A stretch of DNA of 64,000 bases from Mesostigma viride. Its lineage: Eukaryota > Streptophyta > Mesostigmatophyceae > Mesostigmatales > Mesostigmataceae. The stretch's first letter is position 1. Every line of letters begins with the position of its first letter. The notes beneath the pieces were generated by a model, which saw nothing but the letters and a program-made list of their open reading frames with translations, was not told where the DNA came from and ran no database searches. Of this stretch, positions 30,263-41,190 are shown piece by piece. The position numbers and the translations under genes were made by a program. The stretch covers positions 259,501-323,500 of the forward strand of contig RPFO01002176.1 in NCBI GenBank assembly GCA_009746045.1, given 5' to 3'.

Positions 30263-31019
30263 CTAAAATGCATTGACCCCGGCTATGGTGAGTGGCTTGC
30301 ATGATATGGTGCTTTTCAAGATGCATTTTTGAATTAGGCATTTCATTAAAATGTTTAAGAAGTCATTAATAATCAATTGCACGAATCACTTCCATCCGAT
30401 GCTGTCAACGTGGGCTTCATGATGAAATCGTGGAGATGACGCACATGAAGTTCACGGAACATCTTAGGTAATAAATTAAGCCGTTACGGCAGTAGAACCT
30501 TGGCCGATGAGGGTGGCGTCTTGAAGCTGTTGTCACCCTCAAGTCCGCTAGGCCAGGGGTAATCGCCCATGTTGATTTGAAAGGTACCGCCGTCCATATG
30601 GCGGCTCCGCTTTTGGTGCGAGTTGACCAACTTCCCGTCTTAATCATTCCGGATTGCCTGCAGTTCATTCCGCCTTTGTCCAAGTAAGACAGCAACTGTC
30701 ACGCACTCATAGAAAACGCAAAATGCCCCGAATGCAGTTACGGCCATACGGTAGCGAGGAATAGCAGTTGAAATTTCTAGTACACAGGCAACTAGTAAGA
30801 AAAGGGACGATGCGTGCACCACCACCAATACGTACGTGCATCCCTCTCTTGAAAATGACAGCATCTTCCATGCCGTCCAAGAAAAACGCAACGTATTTAA
30901 CATGAACCCGAATGCAGTTACGGTCGTAGACTAGTGAGGACTGGCAGCTGAAAGTTCTAGTTGATGGGCTGAGAATAAGGAAAAAAATGATGCGTGCACC
31001 CACCTAACCTATTACGTCC
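30263..31019. other. Non-coding stretch with a diverged duplication
   Basis: No gene recognised. 30730-30850 and 30905-31015 are diverged copies (CGAATGCAGTTACGGYC, then CAGYTGAAA and GATGCGTGCACC). Short ORFs here have no recognisable features beyond a hydrophobic stretch on the minus strand (30640-30903). Confidence 0.4.
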
Positions 31020-32910
31020 CTCCCATGGCAAGGAACCAGCAAAACCACCCACATACCCTGTTGTGTCCCTCCCTTGACAAGGAACAAGCACGTGCACATG
31101 CCCCACCCCACATGCATGCCTCCCTTGACAAGAATCGAACGGGCACGTGCACCCACCTACCCTATGTGCAGCCCTCCTTTGACAAGGAACAAGCACGTGC
31201 ACATGCCTACCCCACATGCATGCCTCCCTTGACAAGAATCGAACGAGCACGTGCACCCACCCACCCTGTGTGCACCCCTCCTTTGACAAGGAACAAGCAC
31301 ATGAACTCACCTACACTACGCGCGTCCCTCCCTTGACAAGGAATAGGCACGTGCACATGCCTACCCCACATCCATGCCTCCCCTGACCAGTAACAAGCAC
31401 GTGCACCCACCTACCCTACGTGCATCCCTCCTGTGACATGGAACAAGCACGTGCACCCACCAACCCTATGTACGTGCCTCTTGACAAGCAACAAGCACGT
31501 GCACCCACCTACCCTAAGTGCCCCCCTCCTTCGACAAGGAACACGCATGTGCACTCACCTACCGTACGTGAATCCCTCCCTTGGCAAGGACCAAGCACGT
31601 GCACCCACCTACCCGATGTCCGCCCCTCCCTTGATAAGGTACAAGCATGCCCACCCACCTACCCTACCTGCATCCCTCCCTTGACATGGAACAACCATGT
31701 GCACATTCCTACTCCACATGCCCCCCTCCTTTGACAAGGAACAAGCATGTGCACTCATCTACCGTACGTGCATCCCTCCCTTGACAAGGAACAAGCAAGC
31801 CCACCCACCTACCCTACCTGCATCCCTCCCTTGACATGAAACAAGCACGTGCACATGCCTACCCCACATGCATGCCTCCCTTGACAAGGAACGAGCACGT
31901 GCACCCACCCACCCTGTGTGCACCCCTCCTTTGACAAGGAACAAGCACATGAACTCACCTACACTACGCGCGTCCCTCCCTTGACAAGGAATAAGCACGT
32001 GCACATGCCTACCCCACATCCATGCCTCCCCTGACCAGTAACAAGCACGTGCACCCACCTACCCTACGTGCATCCCTCCTGTGACATGGAACAAGCACGT
32101 GCACCCACCAACCCTATGTACGTGCCTCTTGACAAGCAACAAGCACGTGCACCCACCTACCCTAAGTGCCCCCCTCCTTCGACAAGGAACACGCATGTGC
32201 ACTCACCTACCGTACGTGAATCCCTCCCTTGGCAAGGACCAAGCACGTGCACCCACCTACCCGATGTCCGCCCCTCCCTTGATAAGGTACAAGCATGCCC
32301 ACCCACCTACCCTACCTGCATCCCTCCCTTGACATGGAACAACCATGTGCACATTCCTACTCCACATGCCCCCCTCCTTTGACAAGGAACAAGCATGTGC
32401 ACTCATCTACCGTACGTGCATCCCTCCCTTGACAAGGAACAAGCAAGCCCACCCACCTACCCTACCTGCATCCCTCCCTTGACATGAAACAAGCACGTGC
32501 ACATGCCTACCCCACATGCATGCCTCCCTTGACAAGGAACGAGCACGTGCACCCACCCACCCTGTGTGCACCCCTCCTTTGACAAGGAACAAGCACATGA
32601 ACTCACCTACACTACGTGCGTCCCTCCCTTGACAAGGAATAAGCACGTGCACATGCCTACCCCACATCCATGCCTCCCCTGACCAGTAACAAGCACGTGC
32701 ACTCACCTACCCTACGTATGTGCCTCTTGACAAGGACCAAGCTCGTGCACCCACCTACCATACGTGAATCCCTCCCTTGACAAGGTACACGCATGCCCAC
32801 CCACCTACCCTACGTGGGCCCCTCCCTTGATAAGGTACAAGCATGACCAGCCACCTACCCCGCGAGCCTCCCTACTTTGACAAGGAACAAGCACGTGGGC
32901 CCGCTAGCAT
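31020..32910. repeat. Minisatellite of about 50-bp units with a 648-bp higher-order repeat
   Basis: Units resemble CCCTCCCTTGACAAGGAACA + AGCACGTGCACCCACCTACC. From about 31180 to 32720 the array repeats with a 648-bp period: 31420-31734 and 32068-32382 are identical in translation. Open frames across it are by-products of the repeat. Confidence 0.93.
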
Positions 32911-33924
32911 GGCAGCAAGGAAGCCATTACCCTAACATGGCATGGCCAAAGCAAAAGAGACAGAGAAGTCAATGGAGAGAGAGCTCCTAAGTACTCCTAG
33001 TAAAATTGGAAACCATGGAGGGCAAAAAACGTTCAACAACTTACGATGGGCATCGGCACATACAGAGAAGCCCAGGTGTGCCAGGTGTAAAATAAGCGAG
33101 ATTGAAGTGTCGCCTACCTCGTGGGAGAATTTTGGTATCTGGTAAACAATGAAAGCGAGTGGAAAGATGGACAACGTGAAAATAACATACAATCCACTGC
33201 AATGCATGCAAAGAGGACAGAATCAGTAATAAAGCGCGCTGCATTCAGGCAGCGCTGAGCAATTGAACGGTGAACAATTTAATCCGGAACGCATTGTCTA
33301 CGCGACTCGATGCGACTAAACGTGGCATGCATACGCGGTCGCTGACTGAAGACATTGTGTACCTGGCTCAGCAAGGTGCGCTTGCAGCCGCTTTCTTAAA
33401 TATGCCGCAGGCGCACGATGTAACGAATTGAAGTTTGCATGTAGTAACAAAGGCAAGAAAAGCGGTGTAGCTGGCTACCGACTACGCCATAGTAAGCTGT
33501 ATCGGAGTTGGCGTTGCCGATGGCTGGAAACGGATGACCGAATCATGCTAAACTGGGGCTCCAAAAGGGCTTGTCATGCATCCTAGTGCGCCTTTTGCTT
33601 TTTTTTCTTCAAGCATCGTGAGCATGCGGGTTTAGGGGGGCGCTTATTCTTGCACCACTATCAGTCGGCTGGACTGCAATCGGCATAGCCAGCGCAAGGT
33701 GATGCAAGGGCAGGCAAACTTTACCAGCTCGTTCAAGGCTCGTTGATGAAATTCAAACATCTAGGCGGCGCGTCTGCAACGGCTCATCGCAATTCGAATT
33801 CGCAAGCAGAACCCTCGTTACACGTGGCGCATGCAGAGATCTGCTTCGGGCGGCTTGGCGTATCTCACTGCGTCGTGACTCGAGTACATAGTCAGCCTAG
33901 TTAGTACTCTGGGGGCCTCGAGTT
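32911..33924. other. About 1 kb without a recognisable gene
   Basis: Unique-looking sequence. A 91-codon minus ORF at 32932-33207 is hydrophobic at its N-terminus but matches nothing I know. A T-rich run lies at 33597-33608. Confidence 0.35.
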
Positions 33925-34164
33925 CGGCAGTCCCCTATTCGGAAATCCCGGATCATATGTACTCCACACTATGTACTCTTGGAGTACATAGTGTGCCACC
34001 CTATGTACTCTTGGAGTACATAGTGTGGAGTACATAGTCACTCCTTCCTATGTAATACGGGCGTGTCTCACCGCGTCGGCAGTCCCCTATTCGGAAATCC
34101 CGGATCATATGTACTCCACACTATGTACTCTTGGAGTACATAGTGTGCCACCCTATGTACTCTT
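33925..34164. repeat. Palindromic tandem array, left part
   Basis: Unit of about 145 bp with hairpins CACACTATGTACTC-TTG-GAGTACATAGTGTG (14-bp arms) and the spacer GGCAGTCCCCTATTCGGAAA. The array is interrupted at 34164 and resumes at 37188. Confidence 0.88.
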
Positions 34165-35138
34165 CAGTGTTTTTTTTAAGGTTTTCGTTACTAGTGGCGC
34201 TAGGCCACTTGTGGCGTTTCGAACTATGAAAACTTCAGTTTACTCGGCCAATGTGTGGCTTTAAGCCAATTAAAATTGGGCTTGGCACGGCCACGTGTGG
34301 CGGGCTGGCTTTTTGGTGCAGCAAATGACCCTACCGGCAGCGGGGTCAGCGCGGCGCGGCGCCGTACTGGCATTCCAAGTTCAAAGTAGTTCAGAACAGT
34401 ATGTTTAATTATCTTAAGTTCAAACTAGTAGAATTTATTAGAATCATTCACGCCTTAAGTTGGGTTCACGCCTGAAGTTGGGTTGACCAAAAACCTCGAA
34501 CCCAACTTAAGGCGTGAATGCCTGTACACAAGGCGGGCGAGCGTCTCCGTCTCAGGCATCGGCGCCGGGCGTACTTGGTAAATTAACAACAACGATTACC
34601 ACTACAGCCACTGCTTAACAAAACGATTACTGAAGTGCCGAAAGTCGAAACACATAGTCAATGCAATGCAGTACAGTACTGTATGGCTGGCGAGTGACTG
34701 GAACTGAGGCGCCAGCCGCCAGGCCGCCAGCCAGCTGAAGCCAGAAAATGCACACAAGCTGCAGTCTGCACAGTGCACTCTGGTCTCTGGCAGCGGGCCA
34801 CTTGCCACTTGGCACTTGGCCGGGCTCTACGTACATGCACTATGCAGTCAGTAAGTCAGTCAGTCATAGTAATACTCATAGTAGTTCTAGTACTAGGGAG
34901 GCTTGTGGCGGAACGCCGGCCGGAAGACCGGCTGACACCGCCAATTGTGGCGTAGCCTGTACTAGAGTGAACTTCAGGCACGGCCACCCTGTGGCGAAAC
35001 GAAACTACAAAGTAGAACAGCACGGCCAAATTGTGGCTTCTTGGGTGCCCTGTCCAAGTGGGTGGCACCGCCACATTTTGCCAAAAAAAGTGCCACACCG
35101 CCACATTTGGCGGTGTATCGCCACTAAAAAAAACACTG
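34165..35138. mobile_element. Possible hAT-like non-autonomous element with GGCCA-N-TGTGGCG repeats
   Basis: Ends CAGTGTTTTTTTT and AAAAAAAACACTG. Inside both ends are about eight self-complementary motifs of the kind GGCCACnTGTGGCG, typical of subterminal transposase sites. No transposase ORF. An 8-bp duplication at these exact ends is not seen. Instead TACTCTT flanks the larger block 34165-37180, which includes A3. Confidence 0.5.
34445..34520. repeat. Perfect inverted repeat, 23-bp arms
   Basis: Arms 34445-34467 and 34498-34520 (CATTCACGCCTTAAGTTGGG + TTC and complement) with a 30-base spacer that contains a partial third copy of the arm. Confidence 0.9.
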
Positions 35139-35808
35139 GATTTAGCGACGCCGGCCAGGCAGCTGCCGTGAGCTCCTGGTCCTTGTCGCAACTGTTAGGA
35201 CCTAGGTCGCGTAGCTTGCAACCTTTGCTCCTCGCCCCAGGTAACGCTCTCGCTGGCTTGCTCACTCCAAGTGACAACCACGGTGCGTCGGCAAAGAACT
35301 GCCTTGACCTGCCTTAGGCCATAGCTTTATGTTACCTCATTTCCATGGTGCCCTAAGGCATCTCCCGTCGGCCTCGCACAGTGCACCGCTACCTTGCCAG
35401 AGCTCAGCTTACCGCTACCTTGCATCCTTGCTGCAGGCAGCGTTAAGGACCTCTGACATCCCGTGACTAGGTATCACCAGTTCCTGTCACAGCTCTGCAC
35501 GGATGCGTATCCTTGCAGAGCCCGCGACTGGCCTACTGGTCTCTACTTAGCCACAGGACCGTTGCGTCCTCAGCCTCCGTGGACCTTAGTCACGTGATGG
35601 TCCAGGCTAAGCCTGTGCAGGCCCTGCCTGCCACGTGTCCTGTCCACGGCGACCTCGGTGTGCACTGCCGCCGCCGCCGGTCGGCAGTACTTCGGGACCT
35701 GATAACTCTCACGTCCCTTGTCTGTTTCAGGCGGTCAGTACGGCGTTAGAAAGGTCTCCTCATCCTGCATCCAACTAGCACATTGGCGTCCCAATATGCT
35801 AACTCCAA
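35139..35808 (-). repeat. A3 copia LTR (diverged A family)
   Basis: On the minus strand starts AGTTAGCATATTGGG and keeps A2 LTR landmarks (CGTCCCTTGTCTGTTTCAGG inverted; GACCAAGAGCTCAC as GACCAGGAGCTCAC near 35170). The far end is uncertain and touches the element ending at 35138. Confidence 0.65.
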
Positions 35809-37180
35809 CCCTTTCTTGTTTTGGAGGCTGGACCAGCCTGAGATTCCAATCAGCCATGCTCAGACTGTGGTGCAGCCCTGGCCACCTCTGGCCTTGTGAC
35901 AGACGTCTCAGCAGACTCCTGCTCACCCTCATCCATCCAGGACAGACCATAATCCAAGCATGGTGGGTTAGCATCTGCTGCCTGGCTCTCATCCTGCTCA
36001 TCTCCCTCCAAGGGAGGATCAGGGCCGTCTTCAGGCCAGATTGCAGTTGGCCTTCTCTCCTTGACGTGAGCCCAGGATAGCCTGTACACGTGCTTGGGAT
36101 TACTCTCCAAAGCCACCAGACAAGAATGGTTAGTTTCTTCAACATGGGTAACCTGCCCATCTTGCCACTTGCCACGCTTGCCTGGTAATGACGGTTCCTT
36201 CCACATCCTGACCCTCAGTCCCACCTGGGGCCTCAGCATTTTCCAACCCTTGTCCTTACGCCTCAATCTGGAAAACACCCTGTCTGCCTTCTTCAGGCAG
36301 GCTGCCACCACGTCCTGTGATAGCATACCAAACTGCAATGCCAGGGGAGAGACTGCCACACCATCATAGTAATAGGTTACCCTGTGGTTAAGCTGCTCCT
36401 CAATCCCCTTACACCAAGCTGCTTTCTCTAGAGCTGATGCCACAACAGGCACACTCTTAGCTGCTAGCACCACTGTTTTAACTTCACGTATAGATCTCTC
36501 TACAGCTCCCTGCTGCCCATGGGATTCCCTAGGGACCACTACCAACTTACAAGGAAGCTGGTCAGCCAGCTTGATCAAGCAGTCAAACTGCAAGTCAGCT
36601 TGCACCTTGGTGTACACCCCAAAGCCTGGCAACAAAGACTGGAGACCCATCAACAGCTGATGCTCCTGCATTCCAGGAAGAATGGTCAGCAACCTATATC
36701 TGCTAAACCTATCCACCCCCACCAACAGATACATGCCCCTGATGTGTTGGATGTCCACCTGGATATCCCCCCGCTCTCTAGCAGGTTCTCTGGCATGGGA
36801 CTGTGGGAGGCGAACAGCATTCTCCTGACAGACACAATTCTGAGCAGCTGCACTGCAGGCCTCTAGTAAAGGCTCCTTGCCAATCTTCCAAGCAAACATC
36901 TCTGCCTGCTTAGAATGGCCAAAGATATGGTGTAGAGTGTTTCCAGCCTGAGCATAGCTCAACCCCCTGTCAGCCTGGCTGCACAGAGAGGAACGTGACA
37001 AAGACTGTGTGCTTGGGATAGCACGACCCACCTGCTGTTCTCTTGCTCCAGGGACCTCCTCCAAGGTAGCTCGGCTCCCAGAGCCAGCTCCGGTTCCCAC
37101 AGAAGCTGCAGGTCCTTCCAGTCTGGCGGCTTGACTCCCAGAGCCAACCCCAACAACTGGAGACCCTGCACCTGCCACAC
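35809..37180 (-). pseudogene. int: A3 copia integrase with internal deletion of PR, RT and RNase H
   Basis: On the minus strand: linker, zinc-binding part (HHIFGH, CVC), MDIQ-type first Asp region in the unshifted frame (GVDRFSRYRLLTILPG), QADLQFD, GAVERSIREVK and the integrase C-terminal part (VGLRVRMWKEP, then HVYRLSWAHVKERRP). After the acidic linker (SWMDEGEQES) it runs into AAPQSEHG-stop and the polypurine tract with the LTR. Everything from the protease-like domain to RNase H is missing. The upstream end is cut at 37180. It is a deletion derivative, useful as the reference for the A2 frameshift. Confidence 0.85.
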
Positions 37181-37187
37181 TACTCTT

Positions 37188-37555
37188 GGAGTACATAGTG
37201 TGGATTACATAGGTAGTCACTCCTTCCTATGTAATACGGGCGTGTCTCACCGCGTCGGCAGTCCCCTATTCGGAAATCCCGGATCATATGTACTCCACAC
37301 TATGTACTCTTGGAGTACATAGTGTGCCACCCTATGTACTCTTGGAGTACATAGTGTGGAGTACATAGTCACTCCTTCCTATGTAATACGGGCGTGTCTC
37401 ACCGCGTGTCCGCGTCGGCAGTCCCCTATTCGGAAATCCCGGATCATATGTACTCCACACTATGTACTCTTGGAGTACATAGTGTGCCACCCTATGTACT
37501 CTTGGAGTACATAGGGTGGAGTACATAGTCACTCCTTCCTATGTAATACCGGTGT
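37188..37555. repeat. Palindromic tandem array, right part
   Basis: About 2.5 units of the same array as 33925-34164, each with the CACACTATGTACTC hairpin and TCACTCCTTCCTATGTAATA spacer. Confidence 0.9.
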
Positions 37556-37648
37556 AATCATGCGTAATCATGCGTAATCATGCGTAATCATGCGTAATCA
37601 TGCGTAATCATCAGAGTAATCATCAGAGTAATCATCAGAGTAATCATC
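37553..37648. repeat. GTAATCATGC and GTAATCATCAGA short tandem repeats
   Basis: Six 11-bp GTAATCATGC-like units followed by about four 14-bp GTAATCATCAGA-like units, directly after the palindromic array. Confidence 0.9.
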
Positions 37649-37670
37649 GTCCAGACAAGCTGCACTGCCC

Positions 37671-38135
37671 CTAAGACCCTAACTTACACAAGATGGCGAT
37701 GGTCGTCGCCGGCAGCTCGACAAGTTCAGGGCAGCACGAAATAAGACAGGCAAGCCGACGCTGGCGCTCATCCCAATGAGGCCATTCATCCGAAGCAGCC
37801 TCCATAACCTGGCCGCTCTTAGGGTGGCGAATCGGGGCGTCGTTGTCGTTGCGGAGCTTCAGCACGCTTGTCACAGCGGCGTCATTGTAGGCGAGGAAGG
37901 TATCGATGTCTGCCAGGCTCAAACGCTGGCCTGGCATGTAGAATGAGGAAGAAATGGCGTCCGGCAAGGAGGTTTCAGCAGCTATCGGAGTTGCTTCCGA
38001 AGTTGCTTCCGAAGTCTTGGATCGCTTGTTAGCGGCGTTCTTGGCGACGACAATGTCGTGGGCGATTTTGTTTGCAGCAATCTGGGCATCAATAGAATCG
38101 GCGGCAAGAGCTGAAGACGATGCGGGGACCTCCAT
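37671..38135 (-). CDS. Possible single exon of an unknown gene
   Basis: ATG at 38135 (context GTAGCTATGG); 154 codons with mixed, non-repetitive composition. Acidic/Ala-rich N-terminus with a KRSK basic patch, then FYMPGQRLSLADIDTFLAYN and a C-terminal segment with WPHWDERQRRLACLISCCPE. Near the stop, ATTGCCATCTTGT is followed by GTAAGT, a good splice donor, so the true exon may end at residue about 151 and the next exon may be lost or beyond the nearby arrays. No family recognised. It lies inside the 16.8-kb element, so it could be cargo or an element gene. Confidence 0.4.
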   Translation of the reverse strand: MEVPASSSALAADSIDAQIAANKIAHDIVVAKNAANKRSKTSEATSEATPIAAETSLPDAISSSFYMPGQRLSLADIDTFLAYNDAAVTSVLKLRNDNDAPIRHPKSGQVMEAASDEWPHWDERQRRLACLISCCPELVELPATTIAILCKLGS

Positions 38136-38350
38136 AGCTACGTTTAATAGCACCTAGACGAGGGCAGGGGGCGCAGGCACACTGATCACGTGCGTGGTGC
38201 CGCCATAATGTGCAGAAAAATAGCGAGATCTGCTGGGCAGGCCGCTGGCGATAACTTAAGAAACCCTGGGCGATGGCTGCCAAAAATTAGATCGGCGTGT
38301 TCGTAATCAAAAGGCGAGTCTATTGCAATTTACCCGACCAAATTTCATCA

Positions 38351-38849
38351 TGGATGGAGGGAGGGAGGGAGGGAGGGAGGGAGGGAGGGAGGGAGGGAGG
38401 GAGGGAGGGAGGGAGGGAGGAGGGAGGGAGGGAGGGAGGGAGGGAGGGAGGGAGGGAGGGAGGGAGGGAGGGAGGGAGGGAGGGAGGAGGGGGGGAGGGA
38501 GGGAGGGAGGGAGGGAGGGAGGGAGGGAGGGAGGGAGGAGGGAGGGAGGGAGGAGGAGGGAGGGAGGGAGGGAGGGAGGAGGGAGGGAGGGAGGGAGGGA
38601 GGGAGGGAGGGAGGGAGGGAGGGAGGGAGGGAGGAGGAGGGAGGGAGGGAGGGAGGGAGGAGGGAGGGAGGGAGGGAGGGAGGGAGGGAGGAGGGAGGGA
38701 GGGAGGGAGGGAGGGAGGGGGGGGAGGAGGGAGGGGAGGGAGGGAGGGAGGGAGGAGGGAGGAGGGAGGGAGGGAGGGAGGGAGGGAGGGAGGGAGGGAG
38801 GGAGGGAGGGAGGGAGGGAGGGAGGGAGGGAGGAGGGAGGGAGGAGGAG
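38351..38849 (+). repeat. (GGGA)n array, about 500 bp
   Basis: Homopurine tetranucleotide array with occasional GGA or G-run interruptions. Open frames on both strands (GREG and SLPP repeats) are artefacts. Confidence 0.98.
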
Positions 38850-38949
38850 GATGGATGGATGGATGGATGGATGGATGGATGGATGGATGGATGGATGGAT
38901 GGATGTTCTTAATTAATTAATTAATTAATTAATTAATTAATTAATTAAT
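38850..38949 (+). repeat. (GGAT)n then (TTAA)n arrays
   Basis: About thirteen ATGG units to 38903, then TTCTTAA followed by about nine TTAA units. The TTAA run resembles the LINE tails in this window, but no LINE 3' hairpin lies next to it. Confidence 0.95.
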
Positions 38950-39433
38950 GGTCAAATTAAAGGCAATCATGGTACATGAAGCGAGACAAATCATGCCTGG
39001 ACGCATGGCGATGTAAGAGCCCCCCCTCCCCCACGCCAGGAGGAAGGGGTGCGTGACTGAGTAGAGTAGTTAGGATTTTGTAGAGAGACAACTTTGTATA
39101 TTATCAAGGAGACAACTTTGTATATAAGATTAGAGTGAGATCAGCTAGTCTTCGCGGCTTAGTTCTAATGCACCCACCCCCATCAGTCCATGGAATACGT
39201 GCTCCTGCTCCAGATCCTTAATTAAGGCCAAAATGAGTCCCTTCCAAACAACGTTTGCACTTAGATAGTTAGACGAATTATGCCCGACGAAGCTGGAACT
39301 TAACAGCCACAATGAATTACGGTTGTTCAGACCTTGTACAACGCCTCAGGGCATTTGGAGCCCTGAATGGTAACAAATGCTAACAAGGTAGTGTTGCTAT
39401 CAATAATGATTTTAAAAATTAATATGATGTCAT
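38950..39433. other. Non-coding, start of segmental duplication
   Basis: Contains a short tandem AGACAACTTTGTATAT (39090-39125) and, from about 39220, the first copy of a diverged duplication whose second copy starts near 43258. Confidence 0.4.
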
Positions 39434-39593
39434 TAATTAATTAATTAGTTATCAACATCACTCCGTTGGGAGTAAATGTAGCACATATCCCTGAGAAGGG
39501 GCATATGGCTTTTAATACATTCTAGGCTACTTCATGCAAGGGTGGGAATGTAAGCTACCCCTGCTCTAGGTGCACCAGGGCACCTGCACCACC
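39434..39593 (-). mobile_element. LINE1-family 3' end, 160 bp, minus strand
   Basis: Reverse complement of the last 160 bases of LINE1 (27900-28060), with (TTAA)n, the hairpin at 39461-39472 and AAGGGGCATATGGCTTTTAA. Flanked by ATGTCAT (39427-39433, 39594-39600). It interrupts copy 1 of the segmental duplication; copy 2 lacks it at the matching site. Confidence 0.88.
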
Positions 39594-41190
39594 ATGTCAT
39601 ATTACAACCAAAACTGGTCGTCATCATGCAAGCATCTGAAGCATGGTCGCAAAACTTCGTGTGCAAAATCTCATGTCATAAGGAGCCCAACATTATGACA
39701 ATTGCCAGGCTTTGTAAAGATTTTTGATTTAACGATGACTACAGCACAAACAGTGAGCGAAACCCTGGTGCATGTGAATGCCTGAGTGGCGACTGTTCCT
39801 AACAGAATGCAAGATGTAAGGTAGACATTGCGAGTATGCCACAAATGTGTGATGTGCAGTGCACATGCATGTGAGCTACCATGGTCCGGATTCTCCCGAT
39901 TTCTGGCCTGCGCTGGTTGTCTCCTTGATGTATACCCCATGACACCATACTTCTAAACTACTTAAGAACCTTGGCACATTGCAAAATGGGAAAGAAAGCT
40001 GAACAATACATGCAACATCACTCACTAACACAGCCATGTGATTGCTACCAACACGTACCATGTACATCCTGTGTGAAATTATTGGCAACGACACGCCAAG
40101 CAAACGCCAAGGTATAGTATAACTGCGACAGGCTGGCACATGTCACCTGGCATCCACGTATGCTCACCCCAAGGCATTGGCATATCCCCATGTCTATATC
40201 CGTTGCCCTTTGTGCGTACCGAGTCACCCATGCAGTCACCCACCCATGCATCCACCTGGCCCACCCACACAAGTACTCATACACTTGCGCACCTGAGTAC
40301 CCAGCCACCCACTGGTCCACCCACCCGGTGACCCAGCCAGCCAGCCACGCACCTACTAAACCAACCTATCTAACCACTCGTGCACCCAGGCACCCAGCCA
40401 CATACCCACCCACTGGGACATCCACCCACCCAGCTAGCCACATATGCAATCTACCCACCTAGGCAATAAGGAGGCATTCACCCATCCTTTTATCCAGGCA
40501 CCCATTACTAAAACCACGCAGCCACCTAACCACCCAGCCAGCTGGCCCCATGTGTGCCCACCAGGCCGCCCACCCCTGACCCACCCACGCCCCTTCCCAC
40601 TCGACCACTCTTTCCCCCCATACCCTTATACCCACCGACCTGCACCCACTCACCCTCACACATCCACATCCTCTCAGCCAGTCACCCACCCATCTCACCC
40701 CTAACATGCACAGCCCTCCACCCGCGCTAGGTGAGTCGATCCCAACTACAAAACCACCCACCCACCCATATCCGTGCACCCACCCACCCATCTACCTTCC
40801 CCATCGCTCACCCCACCCACTTCTAATCACAGCTACACATCCACCCGCCACAAACCAACGGTGCAAATCCTCCAGCCCATGCAACAGTTTCACTCAGGCA
40901 TCCAACAATGCACCCACCTAGGAGTTCCCAAACCCCGTCGATCCCCCAGCCACCTGGCGATTCACTTATAAGCAACCACCCTTGCACCCATCCACCCACC
41001 ATAACCACCCACCCACCCGCCCTCCCTCCCTCCCTCCCTCCCTCCCTCCCTCCCTCCCTCCCTCCCTCCCTCCCTCCCTCCCTCCCTCCCTCCCTCCCTC
41101 CCTCCCTCCCTCCCTCCCTCCCTCCCTCCCTCCCTCCCTCCCTCCCTCCCTCCCTCCCTCCCTCCCGCCACCCCACCCACCCACCCTCTC
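39594..41190. repeat. Segmental duplication, copy 1
   Basis: Matches 43480-45110 with many changes (for example ACATGTCACCTGGCATCCAC at 40138 and 44035; GTGCATGTGAATGCCTGAGT). The right half is CACCCA-rich. It carries a (CCCT)n block (41025-41166) that copy 2 lacks, and a short repeat at 39873-39930. No gene. Confidence 0.75.
41025..41166 (-). repeat. (CCCT)n array
   Basis: About 35 uninterrupted CCCT units, the same motif as the 38351 (GGGA)n array but in the opposite orientation. Confidence 0.98.

Noticed and set aside
31020-32910. CRISPR-like look of regularly spaced repeats
   Set aside because: Units are contiguous diverged minisatellite copies without unique spacers, in a eukaryotic setting, with no cas genes.
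35513-36369. Plus-strand ORFs over A3 LTR and integrase
   Set aside because: Antisense shadows of the minus-strand integrase and non-coding LTR.
38297-38920. ORFs of GREG repeats over the GGGA array; likewise 40823-41359 and 54581-55060
   Set aside because: Simple-sequence artefacts without flanking conserved sequence.
38911-38949. TTAA run as the tail of another LINE copy
   Set aside because: No hairpin or LINE 3' UTR next to it on either side; it is part of a compound microsatellite.
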